Below are positions 54,915 through 63,923 of a DNA stretch of 64,000 bases, piece by piece. The notes under the pieces were generated by a model. It was not told the origin of the DNA. It saw only the letters and a program-made list of their open reading frames with translations, and made no database searches. Numbering within the stretch: the stretch's first letter is position 1; every line of letters starts with the position of its first letter. Origin of the DNA: Ancylobacter tetraedralis (GTDB taxonomy: Bacteria > Pseudomonadota > Alphaproteobacteria > Rhizobiales > Xanthobacteraceae); NCBI RefSeq assembly GCF_014195655.1, contig NZ_JACICD010000014.1, positions 22,814 through 86,813 of the forward strand, given 5' to 3'. The translations under genes were made by a program, and so were the position numbers.

Positions 54915-56087
54915 GTGAAAGACACCGAGCGTGATCTCGCCGATTGCGTCGGCGCCATCTATCAGGCCGGCGCCGGGGACGGTAGCTGGCTTGACGTGGG
55001 CGAGCGCATTTGCCGGATCATGGACGCCCGGCGCGCCCTGCTGGTCCTCGGTGGCCCCGGGGGACCTCGCAACTTGCTGATGCCTGCCGACGGCAGCGAG
55101 ACCGCATACGCGGGCTATTTCCACGCCAGAGACCCCTACGCCGCCAAGGCCCGCTATGACTTCGCGACCGCACGGGCCCACCACCTCGGCAATGCGAAGC
55201 TCGGCACCGAGCTGGTTGCCGAGAACGAATTCCTGAACAGCGAGTTCTATTACGACTTCGCCCGGCATCACGAGCGTCGCCATGTGATCGGCGGCATGGC
55301 CGGCCTCACCGAGGCGACTCCGATATTGGTGTCCCGCGGCGACGACACCGGGGCGTTCGACGAAACCCATGTCCGGCTGCTGAAGACCCTGATGCCGCAT
55401 GTCCAGCGCGCCATCGAGCTGCGCGCGCGGCTGGGGCGGAACGACGAGACGTTCGCCCTGACGCGGGCCGCTCTGGAGGCGCTTCCCGTAGGCGTGGGTG
55501 TCGTCGATGCGGGGCTGAAGATCCGCTTCATCAATGACCTCGCCCGCAGGTACCTGGCCGGTCCCGATGCCGGCCTGTTCTCGCTGCGCTCGGGACCCTG
55601 TGTCGGCAGTGGCGTCTACCTCGCCGCCATGTCCCGCGAGGAGGCCAGCGTGCTGCGGCGGCTCGTGGCCTCCGCGACGTCGGGGGGCACGGGAGGCGCC
55701 ATGCGGGTAACCTCCCGCAACGGCGCGGTGGTGGGCCTGATGGTTGCTCCGGCGCCGCAGGGCCTGGCCGCTGACGTGAGCGGAATGGATGGCGGTGCCG
55801 CAAGGGAGGCCTTCGCCCTGCTGATCCTGCGCCCGCTCAACCGCAAGGTGGCGCCGCAAGCCGACATGCTGTGCGAGATGTTCGGCTTCAGCCGGGCCGA
55901 GGCGGAGGTCGCGGTCGCGCTCACCGGCGGCGCCAGCGCCGAGGAGGTGGCGCGTCGCCGCAGCGTCTCGCTCATGACCGTCCGCAGCCAGATCCGTTCG
56001 ATCCTGGGCAAGTCGGAAGCGGAGAACCTGCGCGACTTCGAGCGCACAATGGCGACGCTCGGGGCGCTGGTGCCGCAGTTGCGCTGA
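54915..56087 (+). CDS. LuxR-type HTH regulator
   Basis: This is a 390-residue regulator with a C-terminal LuxR/FixJ HTH (about 325-385: FGFSRAEAEVAVALTGGASA, then RSVSLMTVRSQIRSILGKS). The N-terminal ~300 residues look like one or two sensory domains, with a PAS-like segment LEALPVGVGVVDAGLKIRFI. The GTG at 54915 is preceded by GAGG; a TTG at 54861 is an alternative. It is divergent from mdlC and upstream of ubiD-like and padC genes, so it probably controls both arms in response to an aromatic compound. Confidence 0.8.
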   Translation: MKDTERDLADCVGAIYQAGAGDGSWLDVGERICRIMDARRALLVLGGPGGPRNLLMPADGSETAYAGYFHARDPYAAKARYDFATARAHHLGNAKLGTELVAENEFLNSEFYYDFARHHERRHVIGGMAGLTEATPILVSRGDDTGAFDETHVRLLKTLMPHVQRAIELRARLGRNDETFALTRAALEALPVGVGVVDAGLKIRFINDLARRYLAGPDAGLFSLRSGPCVGSGVYLAAMSREEASVLRRLVASATSGGTGGAMRVTSRNGAVVGLMVAPAPQGLAADVSGMDGGAAREAFALLILRPLNRKVAPQADMLCEMFGFSRAEAEVAVALTGGASAEEVARRRSVSLMTVRSQIRSILGKSEAENLRDFERTMATLGALVPQLR

Positions 56088-56271
56088 AGCGCCGTCGACC
56101 GGCCCGTCGGTCGTTTCGTTGCCCGCATAGACAGTTCTGACGATGAGGCGCCGAGCCCGGCTGGCTAGGCTCGGTTCCATCGAACTGGGACTGGATGTGA
56201 TCCATGCAACGGCACGTCACTCCTGCGCCACGCCACCTCCCCGCGGACACGACGGCCTAGGACTTCCTGTC

Positions 56272-57750
56272 ATGCCCCTGCTCGACCTGCGCCAATATAT
56301 CGAAGCGCTGCGCAACCTCGGAGAAATCCAGGAGGTCGCGGCTCCGGTCTCTCTCGACCTGGAACTCGGCGCCATCATCCGACATTGCTCCGAGACGGGC
56401 TCGCCCGCACCGCTGTTCAGCGCATTCGCCGATCATCCCTCCGGCTTCCGCATCCTGGGCGCGCCAGCCGCCACCAGCGCCCGGCGCGGCCTGGCTATGG
56501 TTCGTGCGGCGACGTCGCTCGAGCTGCCGCCGACGTCAAGCGGGATCGAGATCGCCGAGGCCATCGCCGCCAGCCTCGATCTGCCCGCAATCAATCCGCA
56601 GATCGTCGACAGCGCGCCTTGCTTCGAGAACATCTCGACCGGCGACGATGTCGATCTGAACCGCCTGCCGGTCCCGCTGCTGCATGACGGCGACGGCGGC
56701 CGCTATCTCAACACCTTCGGCTGCATCGTCGCACGCACGCCGGACGGTTCATGGACCAATTGGTCGATCGCCCGCATCATGGTGGTCGACGGCAAGCGCA
56801 TGACCGGGCTCGTCTCACCCCAGCAGCATATCGGCATGGTGGCCAAGGCCTGGGCTGATATGGGCAAGCCGATGCCCTTCGCCCTCGCGCTCGGCGTGGA
56901 GCCGTCCATCCCGTTTATCTGCGCCATGCCGCTGCCGGCCAAGGTGGACGAAAGCGGCCGGCTCGGTGCCCTGATGCGGCGACCGATCCGGACCGTGCGA
57001 TGCCGGACCGTCGGGCTCGAGGCGCCGGCGAGCGCGGAGATCCTCATAGAGGGCTATCTGCATCTCGACGAGAAGACGAAGGAAGGGCCAATGGGAGAAT
57101 ATCCCGGCTACATTCCGACAGAGCCCGCGCGGGACGGTCCCGTCTACCACGTCTCGGCCATCAGCCATCGCCACGACGCGATCTTGCCCGTCGTCGCCGC
57201 CGGAGAGCCGGCCGAGGAGAACCACACAGTCTGGGGGACCATGATCTCGGCCCAGATTCTGCACGATCTCAGGGCCGCCGGCATACCCGCGACCACCGCG
57301 TGGATTCCGCAGCAGAGCGCCATGCATTGGCTGGTGGTGACGCTGCCGCGCGACTGGCGCCGCCGCACCGGCATCGACGCCGCGCAGGCGCTGTGCCAGC
57401 GGATCGGCGAGGTCATGTTCTCGACCAAGGCTGGCGTTGTCCCCAAGGTGATCGTGCTCAACGACGACATCAATCCGGACGATCTCAAGGAATTGGTCTG
57501 GGCCTTCGCCACGCGATGCCACCCGCTGCTCGGCCACGCCGTCTTCCGCGACGAGCCCGAGGACCCGCTCGTCGCCTATCTGCGCACCAACGAGAAAACC
57601 GCCGCCCGCACCGGGAAGGTCGTCTACAATTGCCTGCCACCCGACGAATGGGGCGAGGCGCTGCCGGTGCGCGCATCGTTCCGCCACGGCTACCCGGCGG
57701 AGATCGTCGATCGGGTCAAGCGCCGCTGGAGCGAATACGGCTTCCGTTAG
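56272..57750 (+). CDS. UbiD-family decarboxylase
   Basis: This is a 492-residue prenylated-FMN-dependent decarboxylase. The catalytic E-R-E set is readable: Arg in NWSIARIMVV, and the two Glu in KEGPMGEYPGY, five residues apart. The N-terminus LDLRQYIEALRNLGEIQEV is typical. The ATG at 56272 is chosen because earlier in-frame sequence lacks family resemblance. Likely acts on an aromatic or alpha,beta-unsaturated acid. The flavin prenyltransferase UbiX needed for its cofactor is not encoded in this window. Confidence 0.87.
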   Translation: MPLLDLRQYIEALRNLGEIQEVAAPVSLDLELGAIIRHCSETGSPAPLFSAFADHPSGFRILGAPAATSARRGLAMVRAATSLELPPTSSGIEIAEAIAASLDLPAINPQIVDSAPCFENISTGDDVDLNRLPVPLLHDGDGGRYLNTFGCIVARTPDGSWTNWSIARIMVVDGKRMTGLVSPQQHIGMVAKAWADMGKPMPFALALGVEPSIPFICAMPLPAKVDESGRLGALMRRPIRTVRCRTVGLEAPASAEILIEGYLHLDEKTKEGPMGEYPGYIPTEPARDGPVYHVSAISHRHDAILPVVAAGEPAEENHTVWGTMISAQILHDLRAAGIPATTAWIPQQSAMHWLVVTLPRDWRRRTGIDAAQALCQRIGEVMFSTKAGVVPKVIVLNDDINPDDLKELVWAFATRCHPLLGHAVFRDEPEDPLVAYLRTNEKTAARTGKVVYNCLPPDEWGEALPVRASFRHGYPAEIVDRVKRRWSEYGFR

Positions 57751-57831
57751 GCTCAAGCAAAGCGTCCCCATCCACCCCATGTCCATAGCCGGCTGTTCGG
57801 GCATCGCCCGGCGGCCATAGAGAGGAAAGCC

Positions 57832-58356
57832 ATGTCCGATTCATTCGAATCCACGCATCCGGCGGAGATCGCCGCCTTCGTCGGCAAACACATCATCTAC
57901 ACCTACGCCAATGGCTGGCTGTACGAGATGTACTTCAAGAACGAGCGCACCATCGACTACCGCGTGCATGGCGGCATGGTCGGCGGGCGCTGGGTGAAGG
58001 GCCAGGAGGTCCACATCGTCCGTCTCGCCGACGGTGTGTACAAGGTCTCCTGGTACGAGCCGACCGGCACCTGCGTCAGCGTCGCCTATAATCTCAACGA
58101 GAACCGCGCCCACGGCGCCACCTTCTTCCCGCACTGGATCGAGCGGGAACCGAACAAGATCATCGGCTTCCAGAACGAGAAGATCGACCTGATGCGCCAG
58201 TACCGCGACGCCGGGCCGACCTATCCGACGCTCCTCATTGACGAGTTTGCCGATATCACCTTCGTGGAAGATTGCGGCCGGGACGACGAAAGCGTGATCG
58301 CCTGCGCGCCGGAGGACCTGCCTCCAGGCTATGCTACGCGCCGCAACGTGGACTAA
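57832..58356 (+). CDS. padC: Phenolic acid decarboxylase
   Basis: This 174-residue enzyme converts hydroxycinnamic acids such as p-coumarate and ferulate to vinylphenols without a cofactor. Sequence closely follows the PadC family: IIYTYANGWLYEMYFKN holds the two catalytic Tyr, DYRVHGGMVGGRW the Arg (44), and VSWYEPTGT the Glu (76). It lies between a UbiD-type decarboxylase and a hydrolase in one plus-strand operon. Confidence 0.92.
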   Translation: MSDSFESTHPAEIAAFVGKHIIYTYANGWLYEMYFKNERTIDYRVHGGMVGGRWVKGQEVHIVRLADGVYKVSWYEPTGTCVSVAYNLNENRAHGATFFPHWIEREPNKIIGFQNEKIDLMRQYRDAGPTYPTLLIDEFADITFVEDCGRDDESVIACAPEDLPPGYATRRNVD

Positions 58357-58380
58357 TGGGCGCCCACGGCCGGATGCACC

Positions 58381-59550
58381 ATGGAGCATTCGAGGGTGAT
58401 TGTCCGGGACCTTGATCGTCGTGAAGTCGCGATGCTCGGTGTAACCTTGGCCGCGACATGGCGCGCTCCGGCGGAAGCACAGACGAGATCCCCCATGCTC
58501 TATCCGGGAGAGGAGTTGACCGAGGCGGCCGGCTATCCGGCTCTGGTGCGGTTCGAACCCGGGCGCGAGGACCTTCCCCTCGTGGTGTTTGTCACAGGAG
58601 GAGGTGTGCTCGGCCGCATCGCCTACGGACCGCCCGGGGGAAGGGCTGCCGATTTCCTTTGCCACTGGCTGCATGAGGAAGGCTTCCCGTCGCTGGTCCT
58701 GTCCTACCCCATCGACAACAGGGGTGTGTTCGACGCCCCATTCCCGCACTTTTCGATCACCGACTGGGCGGAGCAGAGCGCCGAGATCATCGCCCGCTAC
58801 ATGGACCGCAATGGCCTGCCGGCGAACGCCATCGTGCTCGGCTGGAGCATGGCGGGGCGAATTGCCGAGCCGCTTCATGCCGCGCTGCGACGAAAGGGAA
58901 AGGGCATCGAGCTCTTCGTCGCGATGGCGGCCGCCTCGGCACTTCCCAATACCCTGCCCGGCCTCGACCACCTGAAGCCAGCGGCGAGTGGCCTCGCTGG
59001 AATCAGGGGTGCCTACCTCGACTGGCTGCTCCACTGCCTTGTGGATCAGAACGCGGCTGCCGGCCACGCGGTGCTCGATGTCGACGAATTCACACGCGAG
59101 ATGACCGGTGATTTCCCGGTCGGGCTGGCCGCATCGGCCATGCGCTACAGAGACGGAGCTTTCGTTCCCGACCCGGCCGGAGACGCGCTCGAGGTCGGCA
59201 CCGCGCGCTACCGAGCCTTTCCGCCGCTCGCGTTGATCACGCACGCCTCTTCGATCGACGCCCGGCACGCTCTCACGGACCGTTCCACATGGGGCGCCTA
59301 CATTACCCAGCAGCTTTGCGAAGGTCTCGTCTTCTCGCAAGCGGACAAGCTCGCCGCGCTTCCCTCCGAGAATTGGGCGTTGCTGGTCGAGCATGTCGGA
59401 CGCGCCGCCCAGCGGCTGAGCGCGACGCTGCCGGGCAACCACATGTTCTTCCTGGGAGAGAATGGTGCGCGCAGAACCGTGCAGACGTTGAAGCTCCTCA
59501 GGCAAAACGCTGCAGATGTTGCGGGTGAGATCTCACATTTTATGGACTGA
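58381..59550 (+). CDS. Alpha/beta-hydrolase-like protein
   Basis: This is a 389-residue protein with a probable alpha/beta-hydrolase core. An oxyanion-like VVFVTGGGVLG stretch (about residues 69-79), the nucleophile motif GWSMAG (about 158-163) and a late His in LPGNHMFFLGE are visible. An N-terminal hydrophobic segment ending PAEAQ may be a signal, or translation may start at 58495 (MLYPGEELTE). It is 24 nt after padC. It could hydrolyse a conjugated hydroxycinnamate; the exact family was not recognised. Confidence 0.55.
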   Translation: MEHSRVIVRDLDRREVAMLGVTLAATWRAPAEAQTRSPMLYPGEELTEAAGYPALVRFEPGREDLPLVVFVTGGGVLGRIAYGPPGGRAADFLCHWLHEEGFPSLVLSYPIDNRGVFDAPFPHFSITDWAEQSAEIIARYMDRNGLPANAIVLGWSMAGRIAEPLHAALRRKGKGIELFVAMAAASALPNTLPGLDHLKPAASGLAGIRGAYLDWLLHCLVDQNAAAGHAVLDVDEFTREMTGDFPVGLAASAMRYRDGAFVPDPAGDALEVGTARYRAFPPLALITHASSIDARHALTDRSTWGAYITQQLCEGLVFSQADKLAALPSENWALLVEHVGRAAQRLSATLPGNHMFFLGENGARRTVQTLKLLRQNAADVAGEISHFMD

Positions 59551-59712
59551 AAAATCGCTCATGGTCCTCTCCAATTGCGCGAGCGGCAATGTTTCGGCGC
59601 ACGGATCGTCCCTCCCGGAAAACGGAGCCGGGCTAAGCCGCTCTCTGTCCCGTCTCGGCCACGCGGATGTAGCCGAGGGCCGAGTGCAGGCGGCCGAATG
59701 CAGGCGGCCGGG

Positions 59713-60351
59713 CTACCAGCGCGCGACAAGCGGTGCGGCGAGCGCACCGACGGCGGCCAGGCCGGCTATGGCGAGGCTGTACCAGGTGGCGACGAAAAGC
59801 GGCGAGTCGTCCGGGCAGTGCGCAGCATAAAACGCCGCGGCCAGACCGCCGGCGACCAGCCCAGCCACCGCGCCGGAGAGACGGGGACGGGTCGGCGCAC
59901 CATGGCGCAGCGCCAGCAAGAACACCGCCAGCGGCGCGGCACCAATCAGCGGAATGAAGGTGAGGCACACCTGGCTATTGACGCCGACCAGCCGCGTCAT
60001 CCACTCGGACGCGGGGACCGCGAACAGCTCGAGCGCAACCGCACCCACCAGCAGCAGCGGCGGAACCGCGAGCCATGCCAGCAGGGGCCCGGCCCCACCG
60101 CCGGGACGTGCGAGCGCGCGCACCAGGGCGAAGGCGCTCGCCACCAATGCCAGCGTCACCACGAATTTGAACACGAAGCGCGCGGTCTCCAGCGACGCCA
60201 GCGCATCCGGGCGCGGGCCGAGCGTAACCAGAAACACCGCGCCGGCGAGGATAAAGGCCAGCACGCCGGCGAGACGCCATGCGGTGTCCATCGGCATCGA
60301 CCTGCTGTCGGTGTCGGCGGCCATCGCCCTGATGAGATCGTCGGTTTTCAT
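59713..60351 (-). CDS. nrsF: Negative regulator NrsF-type anti-sigma factor (DUF1109)
   Basis: This is a 212-residue inner-membrane protein with six hydrophobic segments (about 27-45, 60-78, 95-113, 130-150, 160-178, 190-208). Two Cys are retained, in SQVCLTFIPL and AAHCPDDSP, as in NrsF of Caulobacter, where they are needed for metal response. It starts 1 nt after the sigma-factor stop, so the pair is co-translated and should hold the sigma factor inactive until metal stress. Confidence 0.85.
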   Translation of the reverse strand: MKTDDLIRAMAADTDSRSMPMDTAWRLAGVLAFILAGAVFLVTLGPRPDALASLETARFVFKFVVTLALVASAFALVRALARPGGGAGPLLAWLAVPPLLLVGAVALELFAVPASEWMTRLVGVNSQVCLTFIPLIGAAPLAVFLLALRHGAPTRPRLSGAVAGLVAGGLAAAFYAAHCPDDSPLFVATWYSLAIAGLAAVGALAAPLVARW

Positions 60352-60352
60352 C

Positions 60353-60889
60353 TCAGTCCCGTCCAAATCGCCGCGCAATCGCGGCCAGTCCACGGTGCAG
60401 CGCCACCCGCACCGCGGCTTCGTTCATGCCGAACTTCCGCGCCGTCTCCTCGATCGAACGCCCCTCCACCGAGATCGCGGCAACGACGGAACGCTGCCCC
60501 GGCGCCAGCGTATCCAGCGCGCGGCCAACATCCCGGTCGCTCACCGTCTCGCTCTCAGGCTGCGCGTAAGTCTCTGCAATCTCATCAAGGTCGATTTCAA
60601 CACGACGGCCGCGCCGTCGGAAGGCATCGATCAACTTGAACCGGGCAATGGCGTAAACCCAGGGCATCACCGCAGCATCGGGCATCCATGTGTGGCGCTT
60701 CAAGTGAATCGCCAGCAGCACCTCCTGCACGACATCCTCCGGGTCGACCCCGCCATGCGAAATCTTGCGGCGGACATAGGCACGAACCAGAGCCGCGGCG
60801 CGGTCGAGAAAAAGCGCATAGGAGCGCTCGTCGCCGGCAATCGCGGCCCGAAGCAGATCGGCAAGTTCGCGTTCGTTCTTGCCGTTCAA
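60353..60889 (-). CDS. sigF: ECF sigma factor SigF
   Basis: This is a 178-residue ECF-type sigma factor. Region 2 includes [20 protein letters not shown] and [20 protein letters not shown]; region 4 includes [20 protein letters not shown] and [13 protein letters not shown]. It is divergent from the bufferin operon and cotranscribed with nrsF, the arrangement known for the SigF metal-stress regulon in Caulobacter. Its own promoter carries the same motif as the bufferin promoter, implying autoregulation. Confidence 0.9.
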   Translation of the reverse strand: MNGKNERELADLLRAAIAGDERSYALFLDRAAALVRAYVRRKISHGGVDPEDVVQEVLLAIHLKRHTWMPDAAVMPWVYAIARFKLIDAFRRRGRRVEIDLDEIAETYAQPESETVSDRDVGRALDTLAPGQRSVVAAISVEGRSIEETARKFGMNEAAVRVALHRGLAAIARRFGRD

Positions 60890-60904
60890 CGCCGGTCTCT
60901 CCCA

Positions 60905-60930
60905 TTCGGGCCCACGCGCCGACTTGTTAC
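60905..60930 (-). promoter_or_regulatory. SigF-type promoter of sigF-nrsF
   Basis: On the minus strand GTAAC (60930-60926) and CGAA (60908-60905) are separated by exactly 17 nt, identical in motif and spacing to the divergent bufferin promoter. It lies 16 nt before the sigF start codon. Confidence 0.7.
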
Positions 60931-60995
60931 GTGGGCGCGAAAATATTGTCCAAGCTCATCGCCCCGCCGATCACGAACTCGTGTCGACGTGCAGC

Positions 60996-61021
60996 GTAAC
61001 GCCGGATGGTCTCGCGTCGAA
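60996..61021 (+). promoter_or_regulatory. SigF-type promoter of the bufferin operon
   Basis: GTAAC (60996-61000), a 17-nt spacer and CGAA (61018-61021) lie 55 nt before the bufA start. Matching elements, GTAAC-like -35 and CGAA-like -10, are described for SigF in Caulobacter. Confidence 0.75.
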
Positions 61022-61076
61022 AGGATCATCGCACGGTCGACGACGACCGGCGCCAGAGATGAACAGGAGACGACCC

Positions 61077-61364
61077 ATGAACCGCTCGACCCTCGCTCTC
61101 GCCCTCGCCGGCTCGCTTGCCACCGCCGTCGCCAGCACCGCCTTCGCGGCCCCGCTCGCGCCGGAAAAGATGGCCGGCAACGAAAAGTGCTACGGCGTTT
61201 CTCTCAAGGGCCAGAATGACTGCGCGGCGGGTGCCGGCACCACCTGCGCGGGCACCTCGACGATGGATTACCAGGGCAATGCCTGGAAGGCGGTTCCCAA
61301 GGGCACCTGCGTCACCATGAAGGGCGGCATGCACATGGGCTCGCTGACGCCGATCAAGGGCTGA
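61077..61364 (+). CDS. bufA1: Bufferin-type RiPP precursor BufA1 (DUF2282)
   Basis: This is a 95-residue exported precursor. A Sec signal ends near STAFAAP; the mature part has four Cys (38, 49, 57, 78) with the diagnostic [14 protein letters not shown] and PKGTC. Bufferins are Cys-modified by the MNIO enzyme BufB with its partner BufC and bind copper in the periplasm. AGGAG lies 8 nt before the ATG. It is the first gene of the SigF-controlled operon. Confidence 0.9.
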   Translation: MNRSTLALALAGSLATAVASTAFAAPLAPEKMAGNEKCYGVSLKGQNDCAAGAGTTCAGTSTMDYQGNAWKAVPKGTCVTMKGGMHMGSLTPIKG

Positions 61365-61427
61365 GCGGCTTCCGGGAGGTCCGCGCGGCGGGCCTCCCTC
61401 CCGCCCTGAATACCAGGAGAGTTCGCC

Positions 61428-62324
61428 ATGATGGATGCAGCCACCCGCCCCGCCCGCCTGCCCGACCGCCTACCCAACCGTGCCGGCCTCGGCCTCAAGC
61501 CGGAACATTATGGTCATGTGCTGGAACACCGACCCGATATCGGTTTCTTCGAGGTTCATGCCGAGAACTACATGGGCGCCGGCGGTCCCCCGCATCGCTA
61601 TCTCGAGTCGGTAGCAAAGCTCTATCCGCTATCGCTGCACGGCGTCGGCCTCTCCATCGGCGCGGCCCGCCCGCTTGACAGGGTGCACCTGTCGCGCCTG
61701 CGGACACTGGTCGAGCGCTACAAACCGCAAAGCTTTTCCGAACATCTCGCCTGGTCGACGCATGACACCGGCTTTCTGAACGATCTGTTGCCGCTGCCCT
61801 ATACCGACGAGACGTTGGCGCGGGTGATCGACCATGTCGACGAGGCGCAGCAGGCCATCGGGCAGAGGCTGCTGCTGGAGAATCCGTCGACCTATGTGCT
61901 GTTCGAGGACAGCACCATCGACGAAATCGACTTCCTGGAAGAAATCGCCGCGCGCACCGGCTGCGGGCTGCTGCTCGACGTCAATAATGTGATGGTCTCC
62001 AGCGTCAATCATCGGCTGGACCCCCACACCTACATGGATCGCTTCCCGGTGGGGCGCATCGGCGAAATCCACCTCGCCGGCTATGACGAGACCGTCGACG
62101 GCGCGGGCGAGCGGCTGCTCATCGATGCCCATGGCTCGCCGGTAAAGGCCGATGTCATGGCGCTGTATGAACACGCCCTGGCGCGCACCGGGCCGGTGCC
62201 GACGCTCATCGAATGGGACAATGACGTACCGGACTTCGCCACGCTTCAGGCCGAGGCGGTGCGGGCCGAGGCCCGGATCGCCCGCGAAGCGGGGCGGCGC
62301 AATCGCCAGACACGGGCGGCCTGA
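61428..62324 (+). CDS. bufB: MNIO oxidase BufB (DUF692)
   Basis: This is a 298-residue multinuclear non-heme iron oxidase of the DUF692 family, the enzyme that modifies precursor Cys residues. TIM-barrel metal ligands sit in [39 protein letters not shown] and [15 protein letters not shown] precedes the tandem ATG start. BufC follows after 3 nt. Confidence 0.92.
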   Translation: MMDAATRPARLPDRLPNRAGLGLKPEHYGHVLEHRPDIGFFEVHAENYMGAGGPPHRYLESVAKLYPLSLHGVGLSIGAARPLDRVHLSRLRTLVERYKPQSFSEHLAWSTHDTGFLNDLLPLPYTDETLARVIDHVDEAQQAIGQRLLLENPSTYVLFEDSTIDEIDFLEEIAARTGCGLLLDVNNVMVSSVNHRLDPHTYMDRFPVGRIGEIHLAGYDETVDGAGERLLIDAHGSPVKADVMALYEHALARTGPVPTLIEWDNDVPDFATLQAEAVRAEARIAREAGRRNRQTRAA

Positions 62325-62327
62325 GCC

Positions 62328-63098
62328 ATGGGTCTTGCTGCCAGCCAGGAGGATTTCGCGCAGGCCCTGCTCCATGCCGAGCGGCCGATGCCGGCCGGCA
62401 TCACCACCGCGCGGGGGCAGGCGGATGCGGCGCGCTTCGCGGTCTATCGCAACAATGTCCATGTCGGTCTGACCAAGGCACTGGCACAGCGCTTTCCGGT
62501 GACGGAACAGCTGGTCGGCGCGGCGTTTTTCACCGCCATGGCCCGCCTCTATGCGCAGGACAACAAGCCCGCCTCGCCGCGGATCATCGACTATGGCGAC
62601 GACTTCCCCGCTTTCATCGCGGCGTTCGAGCCAGCAGCCGAACTGGCCTATCTCGCCGATGTCGCAAGCCTGGAGGCCGCGTGGACACGGGCCTATCACG
62701 CCGCCGACGCCGGCTTGCTCGATCTTTCGGTGTTGGCCGCCGTGGCACCCGACGCGCTGCCGAACCTCCGGCTGGCCGCGCATCCCTCGGCGGCTCTTAT
62801 TCGCTCGCCGCATCCGGTCGGCTCGATCTGGGGCGCTCATCAGAGCGCGACCGTGCCGCCCATGGAGGCGTGGGACGCCGAGACGGTGCTCGTGGTGCGG
62901 CCGGACATGCACGTCAACGTCCACATCATTCCGGCACAGGACGGAATTTTCGCACAGGCGCTGTTTGGCGGCGCTCCGCTGGGCGAGGCCGCCGAGGCCG
63001 CTTTCGCCCACGAACCGGCATTCGATTTCGGCGCTGCACTGGTCGGCCTGCATGCGCTGGGCGCGTTTGCCGGCATTCATCAAGGAGACGTGCCATGA
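62328..63098 (+). CDS. bufC: MNIO partner protein BufC (DUF2063)
   Basis: This is a 256-residue DUF2063-family protein that recruits the precursor to BufB. The N-terminus QEDFAQALLHAERPMPAGI and FAVYRNNVHVGLTKALAQRF are characteristic of the DUF2063 helical domain. The stop overlaps the next start by 4 bp (ATGA). Confidence 0.9.
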   Translation: MGLAASQEDFAQALLHAERPMPAGITTARGQADAARFAVYRNNVHVGLTKALAQRFPVTEQLVGAAFFTAMARLYAQDNKPASPRIIDYGDDFPAFIAAFEPAAELAYLADVASLEAAWTRAYHAADAGLLDLSVLAAVAPDALPNLRLAAHPSAALIRSPHPVGSIWGAHQSATVPPMEAWDAETVLVVRPDMHVNVHIIPAQDGIFAQALFGGAPLGEAAEAAFAHEPAFDFGAALVGLHALGAFAGIHQGDVP

Positions 63099-63622
63099 GC
63101 CTTGAGACCGCACACGCACCGCAAGACGGCCAAACCTCGCTGGCGGGGCTTGTCCGACAGGCAAATCACCTGTTGGCCTCGATCCCGCAATCGCTGCCGC
63201 TACTGGCCCTGCGCTTTGCGCTGGCGGTTCCGTTCTTCCTGTCGGGCCTGACCAAATGGGACGGCTTCCTGCACCTCTCGACCGGCGCGCGCTTCCTGTT
63301 CGAGGAGGAGTTCCGGCTCCACATTCTCGGCGGCGAATATACCTATCCATTCCCTATGGTGATGGCGGCCGCGGCCGGGATCGGCGAGATCGCGTTGCCG
63401 GTCCTCCTGGTACTTGGCCTCGCCACACGTTGCGCCGCGCTCGGCCTGCTGGCGATGACCGCGATCATCCAGCTCACCATTCCCGAGGGCTGGGCGAATT
63501 TCCATTTGCCCTGGGCCGCCATGGCGCTTTCCCTCATGGTGTTTGGCGGTGGCCGCCTCAGTCTGGACCAGCTTCTTCGTGCTTCCCGGCGATCGGGCAT
63601 CCGAACAATGCCGACAAAATGA
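63095..63622 (+). CDS. DoxX-family membrane protein of the bufferin operon
   Basis: This is a 175-residue four-helix membrane protein of the DoxX group. Segments lie at about residues 31-50, 83-100, 105-123 and 130-148, with LALRFALAVPFFLSGLTKWD at the first helix. DoxX proteins commonly end bufferin and other MNIO operons; a redox role in maturation or metal homeostasis is plausible. Confidence 0.85.
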   Translation: MSLETAHAPQDGQTSLAGLVRQANHLLASIPQSLPLLALRFALAVPFFLSGLTKWDGFLHLSTGARFLFEEEFRLHILGGEYTYPFPMVMAAAAGIGEIALPVLLVLGLATRCAALGLLAMTAIIQLTIPEGWANFHLPWAAMALSLMVFGGGRLSLDQLLRASRRSGIRTMPTK

Positions 63623-63923
63623 CCCTCGCCCCCAATCCCCACCGCCGGCCTTCCAATCAAGGGGAGAGTTGAACGACGGCTCGCAGTCCAGCCCGGTCCT
63701 CGCGGTTTGCGAGGTCGAGATGGGCGCCGATGCGGGTTGCGGCAACTCTCGCAATGCTCGGTATGCTTCTGGTAGGGCGGCTGCGTTGTTCGGCGGGCTC
63801 ACCGGCTCACCGCATCGAGCGGCCCGGCCGCCCCCTCGCCAGCGCCGTCGCCAGGCGGCGGAGGGATGCGCACGCGCCTCTCCCATCGTCTCCGTGGTCG
63901 TCGCAGCCTGCCGCCCGAGGACT
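63623..63923. other. Intergenic region after the bufferin operon
   Basis: No gene is supported. Short open frames on both strands lack family resemblance. No clear terminator with a T-run was seen. Confidence 0.4.
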
